A stretch of DNA of 64,000 nucleotides from Litchfieldia alkalitelluris (GCF_002019645.1 NZ_KV917374.1:1686696-1750695), one strand, 5' to 3'. Shown: positions 7,706 to 16,021, numbered from the stretch's first letter. Translations and numbers: made by a program. Notes: a model not told the origin generated them from the letters alone.

Positions 7706-8530
7706 ATGAATAGTATTTGGCAAAAAGATAATGAGTATGGCAAATTGGAGCCGTTATCAGATGAGGCTGTAAAAATTGCGGAAGAAACTTTAAACATTAA
7801 ATTGCCTATTTCCTACATAAATATCTTAAAACAACAAAATGGTGGTTATATAAAATTTAATGCTCATCCCACAGATGTACCAACGTCATGGGCGGATAAC
7901 CATGTAAATGTTGATCACTTATTTGGTATAGGATTAGGTAAGGAAAAAGGCATTTTAGATAGTGAATATCTAATTAAAGAATGGGGTCTACCAAAGAACG
8001 TTGTAATACTCGCTGGGGACGGACATTCCTGGATCGCACTTGATTATAGGAAAAGGAAAGCAGAACCTTCTGTTATTTATATTGATGTTGAAGAAAATCA
8101 AGTAATTAGATTAGCAAAGAGTTTTGAAGAATTTATTAACGGACTTGTTGTTTATAATGAAGAAGAGGAAACCAATTTGTTTAATACTGTCCTGTCCGAA
8201 AAAGAGATCAAAGATTACTACACTAAAATAGATGATGTGATAAGCAAGGGGACACCAAAAGAAATTGACCGTTTATTCACAAAGATCCTTTCAACTGATA
8301 ACGAATTGCTACGATATATGGTTGAAAAGATGAGGCATCATGAAAAGCCAAAAGTTCATTTTAATCTACTTCTATATTTATCATGCTGTGCGGAAGGCGA
8401 CAATAAAGGGGACTTAGAAGATGAATATCTATTTGAGGTTTTGCAGGAGCTTTCTAAGAGTAAAAAAAAGGATGTAAAAGAATTTGCGTTATTTTCTTTA
8501 GAACAACTGCAAAACAGACTTCAGAAGTAA
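7706..8530 (+). CDS. SMI1/KNR4 (SUKH) family protein, probable immunity protein
   Basis: A 274-residue cytosolic protein. The N-terminal ~150 residues form a SUKH domain: LPISYINILKQQNGG near residues 33-47, GDGHSWIALDY near residue 108, and the closing LAKSFEEFINGL near residue 140. The C-terminal ~110 residues are helical and HEAT-like (DELLRYMV-type helices). Many bacterial SUKH proteins are immunity proteins against polymorphic toxins, and Bacillus YobK is an example. No toxin gene is seen beside it here, so it may be an orphan immunity gene. ATG 7706 follows AAGGGAGGAC, and a terminator follows the stop. Confidence 0.85.
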   Translation: MNSIWQKDNEYGKLEPLSDEAVKIAEETLNIKLPISYINILKQQNGGYIKFNAHPTDVPTSWADNHVNVDHLFGIGLGKEKGILDSEYLIKEWGLPKNVVILAGDGHSWIALDYRKRKAEPSVIYIDVEENQVIRLAKSFEEFINGLVVYNEEEETNLFNTVLSEKEIKDYYTKIDDVISKGTPKEIDRLFTKILSTDNELLRYMVEKMRHHEKPKVHFNLLLYLSCCAEGDNKGDLEDEYLFEVLQELSKSKKKDVKEFALFSLEQLQNRLQK

Positions 8531-8593
8531 ATTCTTTAACTGTCTGTTTTGGTGAACAGAAATCCTACTATCCATTTTAAGCAATCCAATAAA

Positions 8594-8630
8594 GGACGCA
8601 TTTCTCTAGGAAACGCGTCTGTTTTATTTT
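8594..8630 (+). terminator. Terminator after the SUKH gene
   Basis: GACGC-A-TTTC pairs with GAAA-C-GCGTC (8595-8619) around a short loop, followed by TGTTTTATTTT. Confidence 0.75.
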
Positions 8631-8693
8631 AAGGAACATATAATTAGAAAGTTTTCTGTTAAACTTTAAGTTTAATAGAGGAGGAATGTTTCT

Positions 8694-8849
8694 ATGAAAG
8701 AAGAAGTAAAGATACCTTGTGGAATGGTTGTCGTTTGTTTGTTAGTCATTTTAGTGTGTAAAATAAACATCACTCTTAAAGAGCACGAGCAAAAAGAGGC
8801 TTTGCTAGATAAAAATATGGTTATCTATTGTAAATCACAAACAATTTAA
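8694..8849 (+). CDS. 51-residue single-span membrane protein
   Basis: A short gene with an excellent ribosome-binding site (AGAGGAGGAA, 8678-8687) and ATG 8694. The product has a hydrophobic segment (GMVVVCLLVILVC, residues 10-22) followed by a polar, charged tail (LKEHEQKEALLDKN) and a Cys near the C-terminus. It could be a small membrane anchor or regulator. I recognise no family. Confidence 0.5.
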   Translation: MKEEVKIPCGMVVVCLLVILVCKINITLKEHEQKEALLDKNMVIYCKSQTI

Positions 8850-8899
8850 GATTAATATTTTATTAATAAGGTAGAAACTCAACTAGGGAGGGAAATTAA

Positions 8900-8998
8900 A
8901 TGGACTTTGTTATTGCAATTATGTTAATCGGCTTTGTTGTATTAGTTCCTACGACAATGTCAATCGACGGTAAACTAAAGAGGATAACAGCAAAATAA
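8900..8998 (+). CDS. 32-residue hydrophobic peptide
   Basis: ATG 8900 follows AGGGAGGGAA with ideal spacing. The product is a single membrane segment (VIAIMLIGFVVLVP) followed by a short basic tail (KLKRITAK). It lies 50 bp after another tiny membrane-protein gene and may share its transcript. Candidates are a small regulatory membrane peptide or a type I toxin-like peptide. No antisense RNA gene is evident, so the latter is only a possibility. Confidence 0.4.
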   Translation: MDFVIAIMLIGFVVLVPTTMSIDGKLKRITAK

Positions 8999-9121
8999 AG
9001 AAATAATCGGTTGTTAAAAAAGTCAAAAAGTCATTAGAGAAGGATAGTCGCACCTGTTGGCATGACTATGTGAAAAATTACATTTAAAATAACGCTGTAG
9101 CTTTTAATTAGAGCAAACGGA

Positions 9122-9160
9122 AAAAAGCTTGCGGTTAGAAAATTCCCTCAAGCTTTTTGT
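9122..9160. terminator. Bidirectional terminator
   Basis: Arms AAAAAGCTTG (9122-9131) and CAAGCTTTTT (9149-9158), a perfect 10-bp stem. A and T tracts on both sides let it serve the small plus-strand genes and the minus-strand gene ending at 9237. Confidence 0.85.
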
Positions 9161-9236
9161 GCTATTTACTTCGTAATGGAAGCTCTACAAGTTGACGGGC
9201 TGCTTCCTCTTAAGTAATGCCTCTACCCGAATTGGT

Positions 9237-9858
9237 CTATATGCGAAATTCCCGTTCATACGTTTTCTGCAATAAATATCGTTGTAGACCTTTTGATTGT
9301 AACACCGCATTTTTTGCATAATGTTTGGCGTTTGGTAAGTTGTTCAGTTTCCTAGCATGTTCGGCTAATAAGGCATCCTTCATCCACTTTGTTGATAATT
9401 TTTCCATTAAATCAACGGCACCATCTAAATCGCCTTCTTCTAATAGAATGTAAGATTGATAGTATAAGCGATAAGTTAGTGGTTTGATTTGATTGATAAA
9501 TAATTTTGCCTCGTCAATATCCTTGAAATACAATGCTTGGACGACCTTATACATCGCTCGACGTGACTCTTGTTTGTGTTTTTTTTAAAAGCAAATCTGT
9601 TATAGCCTTCACATCTTCATCGATTTCGTTAGCTAAAGCATAAATCATATAAAAGTTAGGATTTCTTTTATTCTTTAATAAAAATCGCTCGAGTTTATCG
9701 ATCTTTGTTTCATAAACAACGGTATGAAGAATCAGATAAAAGACAATGGCTAATATAATGAGAAAGACAAGAACGTTTATAAATACATTGTCGATGTTAA
9801 AATGTTGTAATGCGAAAAAACTAATAAAACTGATGATAAATGCAATAATGTATCTCAA
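9237..9858 (-). pseudogene. Membrane-anchored TPR-like protein gene split at an 8-nt homopolymer
   Basis: Two minus-strand ORFs overlap near 9550 and look like one gene. The 5' part starts at TTG 9858 (GGAGG at about 9866-9870, 7 bp upstream) with two membrane segments (IIAFIISFISFFA; VLVFLIILAIVFYLIL) and continues to LTDLLLKK-like sequence at a run of eight A (plus strand T 9579-9586). Removing one A joins it in frame to KHKQESRRAMYKVVQALYF and the C-terminal part. That part is rich in paired helices (YYQSYILLEEGDLDGAVDLM, LLAEHARKLNNL) like TPR units. The joined protein would be 206 residues. It could be a real frameshift mutation, a phase-variable tract, a slippery site or a sequencing error. 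The family is not named. Confidence 0.75.
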
Positions 9859-10072
9859 ATTGACAACCTCCATGTAATATATTAACTTTGTAAATCTAAA
9901 AAATTTAGGATAAAGTAAATTAATCGCTCTCATAAACTCTTTTTATTCATACGTTTAATCCTAACAGGAAGTTTCACTTATTATATCTTTGTTTGAATTG
10001 ATGAGGTAAAAAGAACCAGATAAATCTTCTAATCACTTTTGTGTATAGAATCGATAGTGATTTACTTTAAAA

Positions 10073-10100
10073 GGAAGCACGAGAACCGTCCCCCTGCTTC
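10073..10100 (+). repeat. REP-like palindromic element, copy 8
   Basis: Its 28 bases match the copy at 3941-3968 exactly, including the preceding AAAA. It sits upstream of the xylF-like sensor gene. Confidence 0.85.
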
Positions 10101-10140
10101 TGATTCTGTCATTTGCGAGTCCCTCATTTATTTCCCTTTC

Positions 10141-10149
10141 TGCTATAAT
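10141..10149 (+). promoter_or_regulatory. Candidate extended -10 promoter for the sensor operon
   Basis: TGCTATAAT is a perfect extended -10 (TGnTATAAT), 35 bp before ATG 10184; no convincing -35 is seen. Confidence 0.45.
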
Positions 10150-10183
10150 GTAAAATAGTTTATTAAGATAAAGGAGTTACCCC

Positions 10184-11158
10184 ATGAGAAAAGTCGTTAC
10201 GATTGTAACCGTTGCCATATGTATGTTCCTTTTTTATAATACGTTGCAGTCAGCATTAACAGTATTTAATGATGATTGGCAGCTGCCGGCGAAATCTACC
10301 GGAGAGCTTATTGATAACCGAATCGTTTTAATTACTCAAGAGTTGGACACGCCTTTTTGGGATAAAGTGAGTGCAGGAGCGAGGCAGCAGGCCGAGAAGG
10401 ATGGTGCAAGGCTTGAGGTATGGGGAAGCTACGGTAATCAGGAAGATTTTCTAAAGCAAATAGAAATCGCGATTTATTCACAAGTAGATGGAATCATCGT
10501 GCAAGGACTTGACACAAGTGGATTTAAAGAACTCACAAAGGTTACGGCAGCTTCCTATGGAATACCTGTTTTAACGGTTGCGAATGATGTGCCGATGGCT
10601 GAAAGTTTACGCAGAACGTACGTGGGTTCAAACCAGTATCTAGCAGGAAAACTGATCGCCGAGCAGCTTGTAAAGGATATGGGAGAATCGGGCGAAGTTG
10701 TACTGATGCTTGATAGTAAGCAGGAGTATTACCAAACGCAACGATTAAAGGGAATTCAAGACTTTCTTTCCGATTATCCAAACGTGACGTTAATTGAAGC
10801 AGAAACGGAAGATACAAGAGAACAAGTCATCGCGACAACAAAGGATCTATTAAATCGAATGCCAAATGTAGATTCATTTATTACCGTTAATGCCAAGTTT
10901 TCCGATGATCTTATTGAAGAAATAGATAGACGCTCAAACTCTGAAACGTATCATATTTATTCGTTTGATGACGATCTTGCATCAGTAACCCTACTAAAAC
11001 AAGGGAAAATAGATGGAATCATTCAACAGTCTCCAGAAATGATGGGAACACTCAGCGTGGAATTAATGATGAATTGGTTAAACGGAGAGATTTTGCCGCT
11101 TAATTTGGATGGCTATCTTACAGACATACAAATGGTAAAACAGGTGGACGAACAATGA
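10184..11158 (+). CDS. Membrane-anchored XylFII-like sugar-binding sensor protein
   Basis: A 324-residue protein of the type I periplasmic-binding (ribose/xylose) fold. An N-terminal hydrophobic helix (residues about 5-22, VTIVTVAICMFLFYN) has no lipobox or signal-peptidase site, so it should stay as an anchor. The binding domain follows (RIVLITQELDTPFWDKV; QVDGIIVQGLD; NVDSFITVNAKF; IYSFDDD). Its stop overlaps the kinase start by 4 bp. In Clostridium beijerinckii the equivalent XylFII binds xylose outside the membrane and activates the LytS kinase. The same gene order here supports a sensing role rather than transport. The exact ligand is inferred. Confidence 0.85.
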   Translation: MRKVVTIVTVAICMFLFYNTLQSALTVFNDDWQLPAKSTGELIDNRIVLITQELDTPFWDKVSAGARQQAEKDGARLEVWGSYGNQEDFLKQIEIAIYSQVDGIIVQGLDTSGFKELTKVTAASYGIPVLTVANDVPMAESLRRTYVGSNQYLAGKLIAEQLVKDMGESGEVVLMLDSKQEYYQTQRLKGIQDFLSDYPNVTLIEAETEDTREQVIATTKDLLNRMPNVDSFITVNAKFSDDLIEEIDRRSNSETYHIYSFDDDLASVTLLKQGKIDGIIQQSPEMMGTLSVELMMNWLNGEILPLNLDGYLTDIQMVKQVDEQ

Positions 11159-12621
11159 ATAGTATACAAAAGAAAATCTGGGGACTTGCGATTATTGTTG
11201 TGTTGATCATGGCGATAACGTGGGTTTCACTCATTTACTATAACCAAAAGATGCTTGATCAATATAATGATATTCTCGAACGATATTTAATCATGAATGA
11301 AATATCAAGGAAAAGTCAGCAGACCGTAACAGCGTTGAATAACTATTTGTTGATTCCATCGATTGAGAACTTTGAAGTGATTGATGAGAACAAAAAGCAA
11401 ATTCAAAAAATGAAACAGGAAGTTACTTCATTTAAAAATGTAGAAAACGAATTAGCTTTAACGAATTATGTGAATTTGATGGATAGTCTTGTTGATACAG
11501 TAGAACGATCAATGTTTTTCCAAACAGAAGAAGAAACCGAATACTCGAGGACAGCGTTTAAAGAAGCAACTCATATATCCAACTTTATATCAGAAAGAAC
11601 ACTAACATTAATTGATTTAGAGCTACGAACGTATGATGTATTTTATCGAGGAATAATGAATCAGTCAGAAGATTTGAAGCAGCTTGGATTTTGGTTACTG
11701 TTGTTAATCACATTTTTGCTTTTATTGTTTACTTATTGGTTCTCTCTTCGAATTACAAAACCTGTCGAAAAGCTAACACGTGCAGCGAACGAGCTTTCCA
11801 AAGGACGGTTTGATTTAAAAATCGAAGTGGATTCTCATGATGAAATTGCATTTTTAGCAAAAATGTTTGATCGAATGCGGGTGAACATTAATAATTTGAT
11901 TTCAGAGATTCAGCATAAAGCACAGCTAGAAAAAGAGCTACAGCAAAACAAGCTTCTTTTAAAAGAAAGTCAGCTGCGTAACCTTCAAAGTCAAATAAAC
12001 CCACATTTTTTGTTTAATACGTTAAATACACTTTCGAAAAAGGCGTATATGGAAGGGTCAGAAGAAACGAGTGATCTTCTTGTAAGTGTTGCTGGTTTGT
12101 TAAGGTATAATTTAAAGCATTTGGATAAGCCGATGACATTATCTGATGAAGTGAACGTGTTGAAACAATATATTGATATTCAAAAATCAAGATACACCGA
12201 TCGACTCCATTTTGTTACTGAGATCGATGAATCATGCCTTACCATTGATATTCCAGGTCTGACGTTGCAACCTCTTGTTGAAAATGCTGTGATTTATGCG
12301 GTTGAACCACAAGAAGAAGGGGGAACGATTTGGTTTCGGATCAAAGATAACGGCAGCCGGGTAACTATCGAAGTAGAAGACAATGGTCCCGGTATGAGAG
12401 AAGAAAAAATTCAAGAGATTTTAGAGGGGCAGGAAGACACCGCTAGCGGGCACGCCACCGGAATTGGCTTAAGTAATGTGGTGAAACGCCTTCGCCTTTT
12501 CTATGGAAGTGAAGACGTGATGAATATTGAAAGTACAAAAGGTAGTGGAACGAAAGTGATGATCCATCTTTTAAAGGATAGGGGGCTTGAGAAGGTTGAT
12601 AAAAATACTAATCGTGGATGA
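11155..12621 (+). CDS. LytS/YesM-type sensor histidine kinase
   Basis: A 488-residue membrane kinase. TM1 is at about residues 8-26, an extracellular helical domain of ~145 residues follows, and TM2 is at about 177-197. A HAMP segment (SLRITKPVEKLTRAANELSK) leads to a linker helix and the YesM-type phosphoacceptor motif NPHFLFNTLN with His284. The ATPase boxes are present (LTLQPLVENAV; VEDNGPGM; GIGLSNV). The sugar-binding subunit is encoded directly upstream with an ATGA overlap, and the response regulator overlaps the 3' end by about 35 bp. It therefore probably responds to the ligand-bound upstream protein and phosphorylates the AraC-type regulator. Confidence 0.93.
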   Translation: MNSIQKKIWGLAIIVVLIMAITWVSLIYYNQKMLDQYNDILERYLIMNEISRKSQQTVTALNNYLLIPSIENFEVIDENKKQIQKMKQEVTSFKNVENELALTNYVNLMDSLVDTVERSMFFQTEEETEYSRTAFKEATHISNFISERTLTLIDLELRTYDVFYRGIMNQSEDLKQLGFWLLLLITFLLLLFTYWFSLRITKPVEKLTRAANELSKGRFDLKIEVDSHDEIAFLAKMFDRMRVNINNLISEIQHKAQLEKELQQNKLLLKESQLRNLQSQINPHFLFNTLNTLSKKAYMEGSEETSDLLVSVAGLLRYNLKHLDKPMTLSDEVNVLKQYIDIQKSRYTDRLHFVTEIDESCLTIDIPGLTLQPLVENAVIYAVEPQEEGGTIWFRIKDNGSRVTIEVEDNGPGMREEKIQEILEGQEDTASGHATGIGLSNVVKRLRLFYGSEDVMNIESTKGSGTKVMIHLLKDRGLEKVDKNTNRG

Positions 12622-14128
12622 TGAACAAGTGGAACGTGACGGGCTACAGACTATTTTGGAAAAACACTTTTCTAATATTATCATTCAACAAGCAAAAAAC
12701 GGAAGAATCGCTTTAGAGATTGCAGGCGAATACAAACCAGACTTAGTGTTCATGGATATTCAAATGCCAGGTATGACTGGACTTGAAGCAATTAAGAAAA
12801 TGCAATCAGATAATCCCTTTATTAAATTTATATTAGTAACTGCTTTTGCACAGTTTGATTACGCAAAGATTGCGATGCAGCTAGGTGTTGTTAACTATTT
12901 AGTGAAACCTAGTCGGGTGAAGGAGATTGTTGAAGCTGTTGAAGCGATACTCTCACAGATTATGGAGGAGCAAAGAATAGTAGAAGCGAATAAACAGCAA
13001 GAAAATACACTGCAAAAAGCAATGTCCTTGTTTGAAACGGATGTTGTAACCCAGCTGTTATTTGATCACGTTCATGAAGTCCACTTGGTAGAGTTAATGG
13101 AGCTGTTAGATATACAAGCAACAGACGAAAAATTTGTCGTTAGTTTGATCGTGCCAAAAGGATTTGAAACCTACTATTCAGCAGTAAAAGAAAAAGTGAA
13201 TAGAACAGGTAGTGCGTTGGTTGGTGCTTTATATGGACGTCAATTACCAATTATCGTGTTTCGCAAGCAAGAGCAATCGTTCCGAACGCAGGCTACATTG
13301 CTAGCTAGAGAAATATTGACCTTAGCCAAGAAAGATGGAGATAAGGGATGGTTTATTGGGATTGGTAATGTATATAACACACTAGGACAAATTAGGCAGT
13401 CATACCAAGAATCGCTGATTGCGACGAGAGATACAACCACTCCGGGCAAATTTCGGTTTTATGCCGATCTGCCTGCAATTGCACCGAACATAGACGAGCA
13501 AAAGAAGAAGGAAAATGAACAGCTGTACTTTGAACGAATCCGGAACGGAGAATGGGAGAAAATCCTCCAAGAACTATCCTTCATTATTGATCGGTTAGAA
13601 CAAGAAGGAACAGTTTTACAGCAAGCTAAACAACGAATAATGGAGCTGTTTTGGATTGCCACCCGCGTTTTAAGTGAGATGGGGGTAGATTCAGATGTCC
13701 CATTATATTCATTTCAATCAACTGATTTCAGACAACTGCGCGCAGAGACACGTCAGCTGCTAGAAAGGATGAGAAAGTCTCACGAGGATCATTCCGCTGA
13801 ACTTGAAGCAGATACAATTCAACAAATAAAACAATACATTATTGAACATGCCCATGAAGATATCTCTTTAGATACGATAGGAAGAGAAGTAGGCTTGAGT
13901 CCAATTTACATTAGTAAAATTTTCAAAGAGCAGCTTGGCATTAATTATATTGACTTTTTAACTGACTGTCGCATAGAAAGAGCGAAGAAATTAATGCGAG
14001 ACCCAGCTAGAAGCTTAAAGGAAATTACGTTTGAAGTTGGCTATCATGATCCGAATTATTTTAGTAAAGTATTTAAAAAGATTTGTAATGTCTCTCCAAA
14101 AGAGTATCGGAAAAACCTACTTTCTTAA
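12587..14128 (+). CDS. YesN-type response regulator with AraC DNA-binding domain
   Basis: A 513-residue transcription factor. The N-terminal receiver domain has the phosphoacceptor Asp57 (VFMDIQMPGMTG), acidic residues in VDDE and Lys in LVKP. A long middle region of about 260 residues leads to two AraC/XylS helix-turn-helix units (SLDTIGREVGLSPIYISKIF and ITFEVGYHDPNYFSKVFKK) at the C-terminus. The TTG at 12587 is listed; TTG 12596 gives the more family-like MIKILIVDDE and is equally possible. It overlaps the kinase gene in another frame. The likely targets are the XylF lipoprotein gene and the sugar ABC operon downstream, as in XylFII-LytS-YesN systems. Confidence 0.92.
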   Translation: MRRLIKILIVDDEQVERDGLQTILEKHFSNIIIQQAKNGRIALEIAGEYKPDLVFMDIQMPGMTGLEAIKKMQSDNPFIKFILVTAFAQFDYAKIAMQLGVVNYLVKPSRVKEIVEAVEAILSQIMEEQRIVEANKQQENTLQKAMSLFETDVVTQLLFDHVHEVHLVELMELLDIQATDEKFVVSLIVPKGFETYYSAVKEKVNRTGSALVGALYGRQLPIIVFRKQEQSFRTQATLLAREILTLAKKDGDKGWFIGIGNVYNTLGQIRQSYQESLIATRDTTTPGKFRFYADLPAIAPNIDEQKKKENEQLYFERIRNGEWEKILQELSFIIDRLEQEGTVLQQAKQRIMELFWIATRVLSEMGVDSDVPLYSFQSTDFRQLRAETRQLLERMRKSHEDHSAELEADTIQQIKQYIIEHAHEDISLDTIGREVGLSPIYISKIFKEQLGINYIDFLTDCRIERAKKLMRDPARSLKEITFEVGYHDPNYFSKVFKKICNVSPKEYRKNLLS

Positions 14129-14233
14129 GGGGTGTATTCAAGGTCTATAAAAATCACTATGAACGATGGAGAGTGCATCTTTTCATGTTGTTTTATGTAA
14201 CACAACAAAAGAGCCTAATAAGGAGAGAGATGA

Positions 14234-15322
14234 ATGAGAAGGTTATGTCCCTTATTCAATATAGGAATGGTGCTCATTTTAATCGTACTTCTCACGGCGT
14301 GTACGGAAAAAAAAAGCCAGAGAAGCGAAACTGAGACACCATCAAAGACAGGAACTAACGAGGAAAATGAAGAACAAATGACGGACGAACCCCTTAAAAT
14401 TGGCTTTGCGATGGATACATTAACAGAGGAACGATGGTTAAAAGATCGAGATTTCTTCGAAGAATCGATCAGGAAGTTAGGTGCAGAAGTTGAGGTAATG
14501 GCTTCGCATGGTGACGATGCTTTACAGATTTGGCAGGCGGAAACGATGATTAGTAAAGGTATTGATGTACTAGTTATTGTTCCACATAATGCAGAATCAA
14601 CTGCCGCTATTGTCAAAAAAGCACATTCTGCTGGGATAAGGGTATTATCCTATGATCGTCTCGTGAAAAATGCAGAAGTTGATATGTATGTTTCTTATGA
14701 TAATGAGCAGGTTGGTGTTCTTCAAGCAGAGGCAATTACAGGCATGGTCCCCAAAGGAAAGTATGTTTATATTGGTGGAGCGGAGACGGATAATAATGCA
14801 CATATTCTCAAAAAAGGTGTCTTTAAGATACTACAGCCACTAATTGATCAAGGTGATATCACTGTTGTGTTTGATCAGTGGACGAAGGACTGGATGCCAA
14901 TACATGCAAAAGAAAATATGCTACTTGCGTTAGACGCTAACAATAACGATATTGATGCAGTCATTGCTGCTAATGATGCAACGGCTGGTGCAGTGGTGGA
15001 AGCGTTAAAGGAACGAGGACTTGAAGGGAAAATTCCTGTTGCCGGTCAAGATGCAGAGCTTGCTGCAGTTCAGCGTATTGTCCAAGGTACACAGACAATG
15101 ACTGTGTACAAGCCGATAAGAGAGCTATCTGAGTTAGCGGCTGAGCTAGCGATTAAGCTAGCAAAGGGTGAAAAAGTTGGGGATGTAATGAAAGTAAACA
15201 ACGGAAAGATGGAAGTACCTTCGATTCTGCTAACACCCGTTGTCGTGAATCAATCAAATATAGAAGAAACAATCCTTGCAGATCACTTCCATAAGAGAGA
15301 AGATGTTTATTTGGATGAGTAG
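14234..15322 (+). CDS. xylF: D-xylose-binding lipoprotein (XylF-like)
   Basis: A 362-residue lipoprotein: signal peptide with lipobox LTAC (Cys23) after ATG 14234, preceded by AAGGAGAGAG. The mature part follows E. coli XylF closely in landmark segments: KIGFAMDTLTEERWLKDRDF, VLVIVPHNA, YDRLVKNAEVDMYVSYDNEQ, then DAVIAANDATAGA, GQDAELAAVQRI and GTQTMTVYKPI. It should deliver xylose or a related aldose at the outer face of the membrane. It stands alone between terminators, with no transporter genes of its own. It may supply the ABC transporter encoded 1.9 kb downstream, or serve the sensor system. Confidence 0.9.
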   Translation: MRRLCPLFNIGMVLILIVLLTACTEKKSQRSETETPSKTGTNEENEEQMTDEPLKIGFAMDTLTEERWLKDRDFFEESIRKLGAEVEVMASHGDDALQIWQAETMISKGIDVLVIVPHNAESTAAIVKKAHSAGIRVLSYDRLVKNAEVDMYVSYDNEQVGVLQAEAITGMVPKGKYVYIGGAETDNNAHILKKGVFKILQPLIDQGDITVVFDQWTKDWMPIHAKENMLLALDANNNDIDAVIAANDATAGAVVEALKERGLEGKIPVAGQDAELAAVQRIVQGTQTMTVYKPIRELSELAAELAIKLAKGEKVGDVMKVNNGKMEVPSILLTPVVVNQSNIEETILADHFHKREDVYLDE

Positions 15323-15383
15323 TTAAGGTGTCCGCCAGCTACTCGCCAAAACATCGCCTTCTGCTTAATACTAAATAATTGCT

Positions 15384-15421
15384 AAGCCTAAGTACACCTA
15401 CTTGTGTATTTAGGCTTTTTT
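15384..15421 (+). terminator. Terminator after the xylF-like gene
   Basis: AAGCCTAAGTACAC pairs with GTGTATTTAGGCTT (15384-15417) over a 6-nt loop, followed by T6. Confidence 0.85.
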
Positions 15422-15470
15422 AAAAGATAAAAGCATGAAATTTAATTTTTCGCGTAGGTATAGGAACTCA

Positions 15471-15660
15471 TAGGCGGAGAAATTCCGGTTAATGTATCTA
15501 GTAGGGGCTTAAGAAGCAGATATAAGCGGACAAATTCCTGTTAACGTCTCTAATATATGACTAAATCTAAAGATTAGGTTCATATAAGCGGAAAAATCCT
15601 GTTATTTTTAGGGAAATGTTGATATTTCCCAATTTAAGCGGAATTTTTCCGTTTAAATTC
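15471..15660 (+). repeat. Tandem hairpin array with GCGGA units
   Basis: Four units with the core AAGCGGAnAAATTCC followed by GTTA start (at GCGGA) at 15474, 15526, 15588 and 15638, a spacing of 52, 62 and 50 bp. Each core is a small hairpin (CGGA/TCCG). The last is a long palindrome (TTTAAGCGGAA, then TTCCGTTTAAA). It lies in the 700-bp gap before the ABC operon. Confidence 0.7.
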
Positions 15661-15745
15661 AACCACAGTGAAATCAACATGAAAGGACACATCCATTTAA
15701 AAAGAAAGAAAAAGTAACTCAACTCCTAGAGTGTGATGGAGAAAT

Positions 15746-15836
15746 GTACCCTTTCTATTACAAAAATAGCATAGGGTACAAATAATCGGACTTTCACTCA
15801 CTAAAAAAATTGCCCGGGATTTGCCCGGTTTTTCTT
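15746..15836 (+). other. Structured non-coding segment, possible small RNA or leader
   Basis: GTACCCT and AGGGTAC (15746-15752 and 15773-15779) enclose an inner CTATT/AATAG stem. Downstream CCGGG-ATTTG-CCCGG-TTTTT (about 15814-15835) is a compact terminator-like hairpin. No ORF is present. It could be a small transcript or the remains of a regulatory leader before the ABC operon. Confidence 0.4.
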
Positions 15837-15861
15837 AGTTGCACAAGCATTAACGGTTTCT

Positions 15862-15894
15862 TACTAGTTTTTTATGAACTAGTCTTTTTTTTTT
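15862..15894 (+). terminator. Terminator upstream of the sugar ABC operon
   Basis: ACTAGTT (15863-15869) pairs with AACTAGT (15877-15883), followed by C and a run of ten T. It isolates the ABC operon from upstream transcription. Confidence 0.75.
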
Positions 15895-15938
15895 GCAAAG
15901 TTGAAAAAGTACAGGTGAATAACAAAATAGTACTATTA

Positions 15939-15952
15939 GTAAGCGTTTCCAC
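15939..15952 (+). promoter_or_regulatory. Candidate cre (CcpA) site 1
   Basis: GTAAGCGTTTCCAC resembles the catabolite-responsive element consensus around its central CG and lies 70 bp before ATG 16022. Confidence 0.5.
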
Positions 15953-15979
15953 TCTCTAACTCTACTGATATAGTTAACT

Positions 15980-15993
15980 TGTAAGCATTTACA
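15980..15993 (+). promoter_or_regulatory. Candidate cre-like palindrome 2
   Basis: TGTAAGCATTTACA is palindromic in its outer five bases (TGTAA/TTACA) and 28 bp before ATG 16022. The centre is CA instead of CG. Together with site 1 it suggests glucose repression of the transporter. Confidence 0.4.
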
Positions 15994-16021
15994 AAAACAT
16001 TTTCGAGAGGGGTTCTATAAA

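Noticed and set aside
9237-9933. Two separate small minus-strand genes
   Set aside because: The upstream part of the shorter one is continuous with the longer one after removal of one base from an 8-nt run, and neither half alone looks complete.
15422-16021. A known riboswitch or T-box in the chvE leader
   Set aside because: I could find hairpins and terminators but no specifier loop, T-box sequence or other conserved aptamer motif that I recognise.
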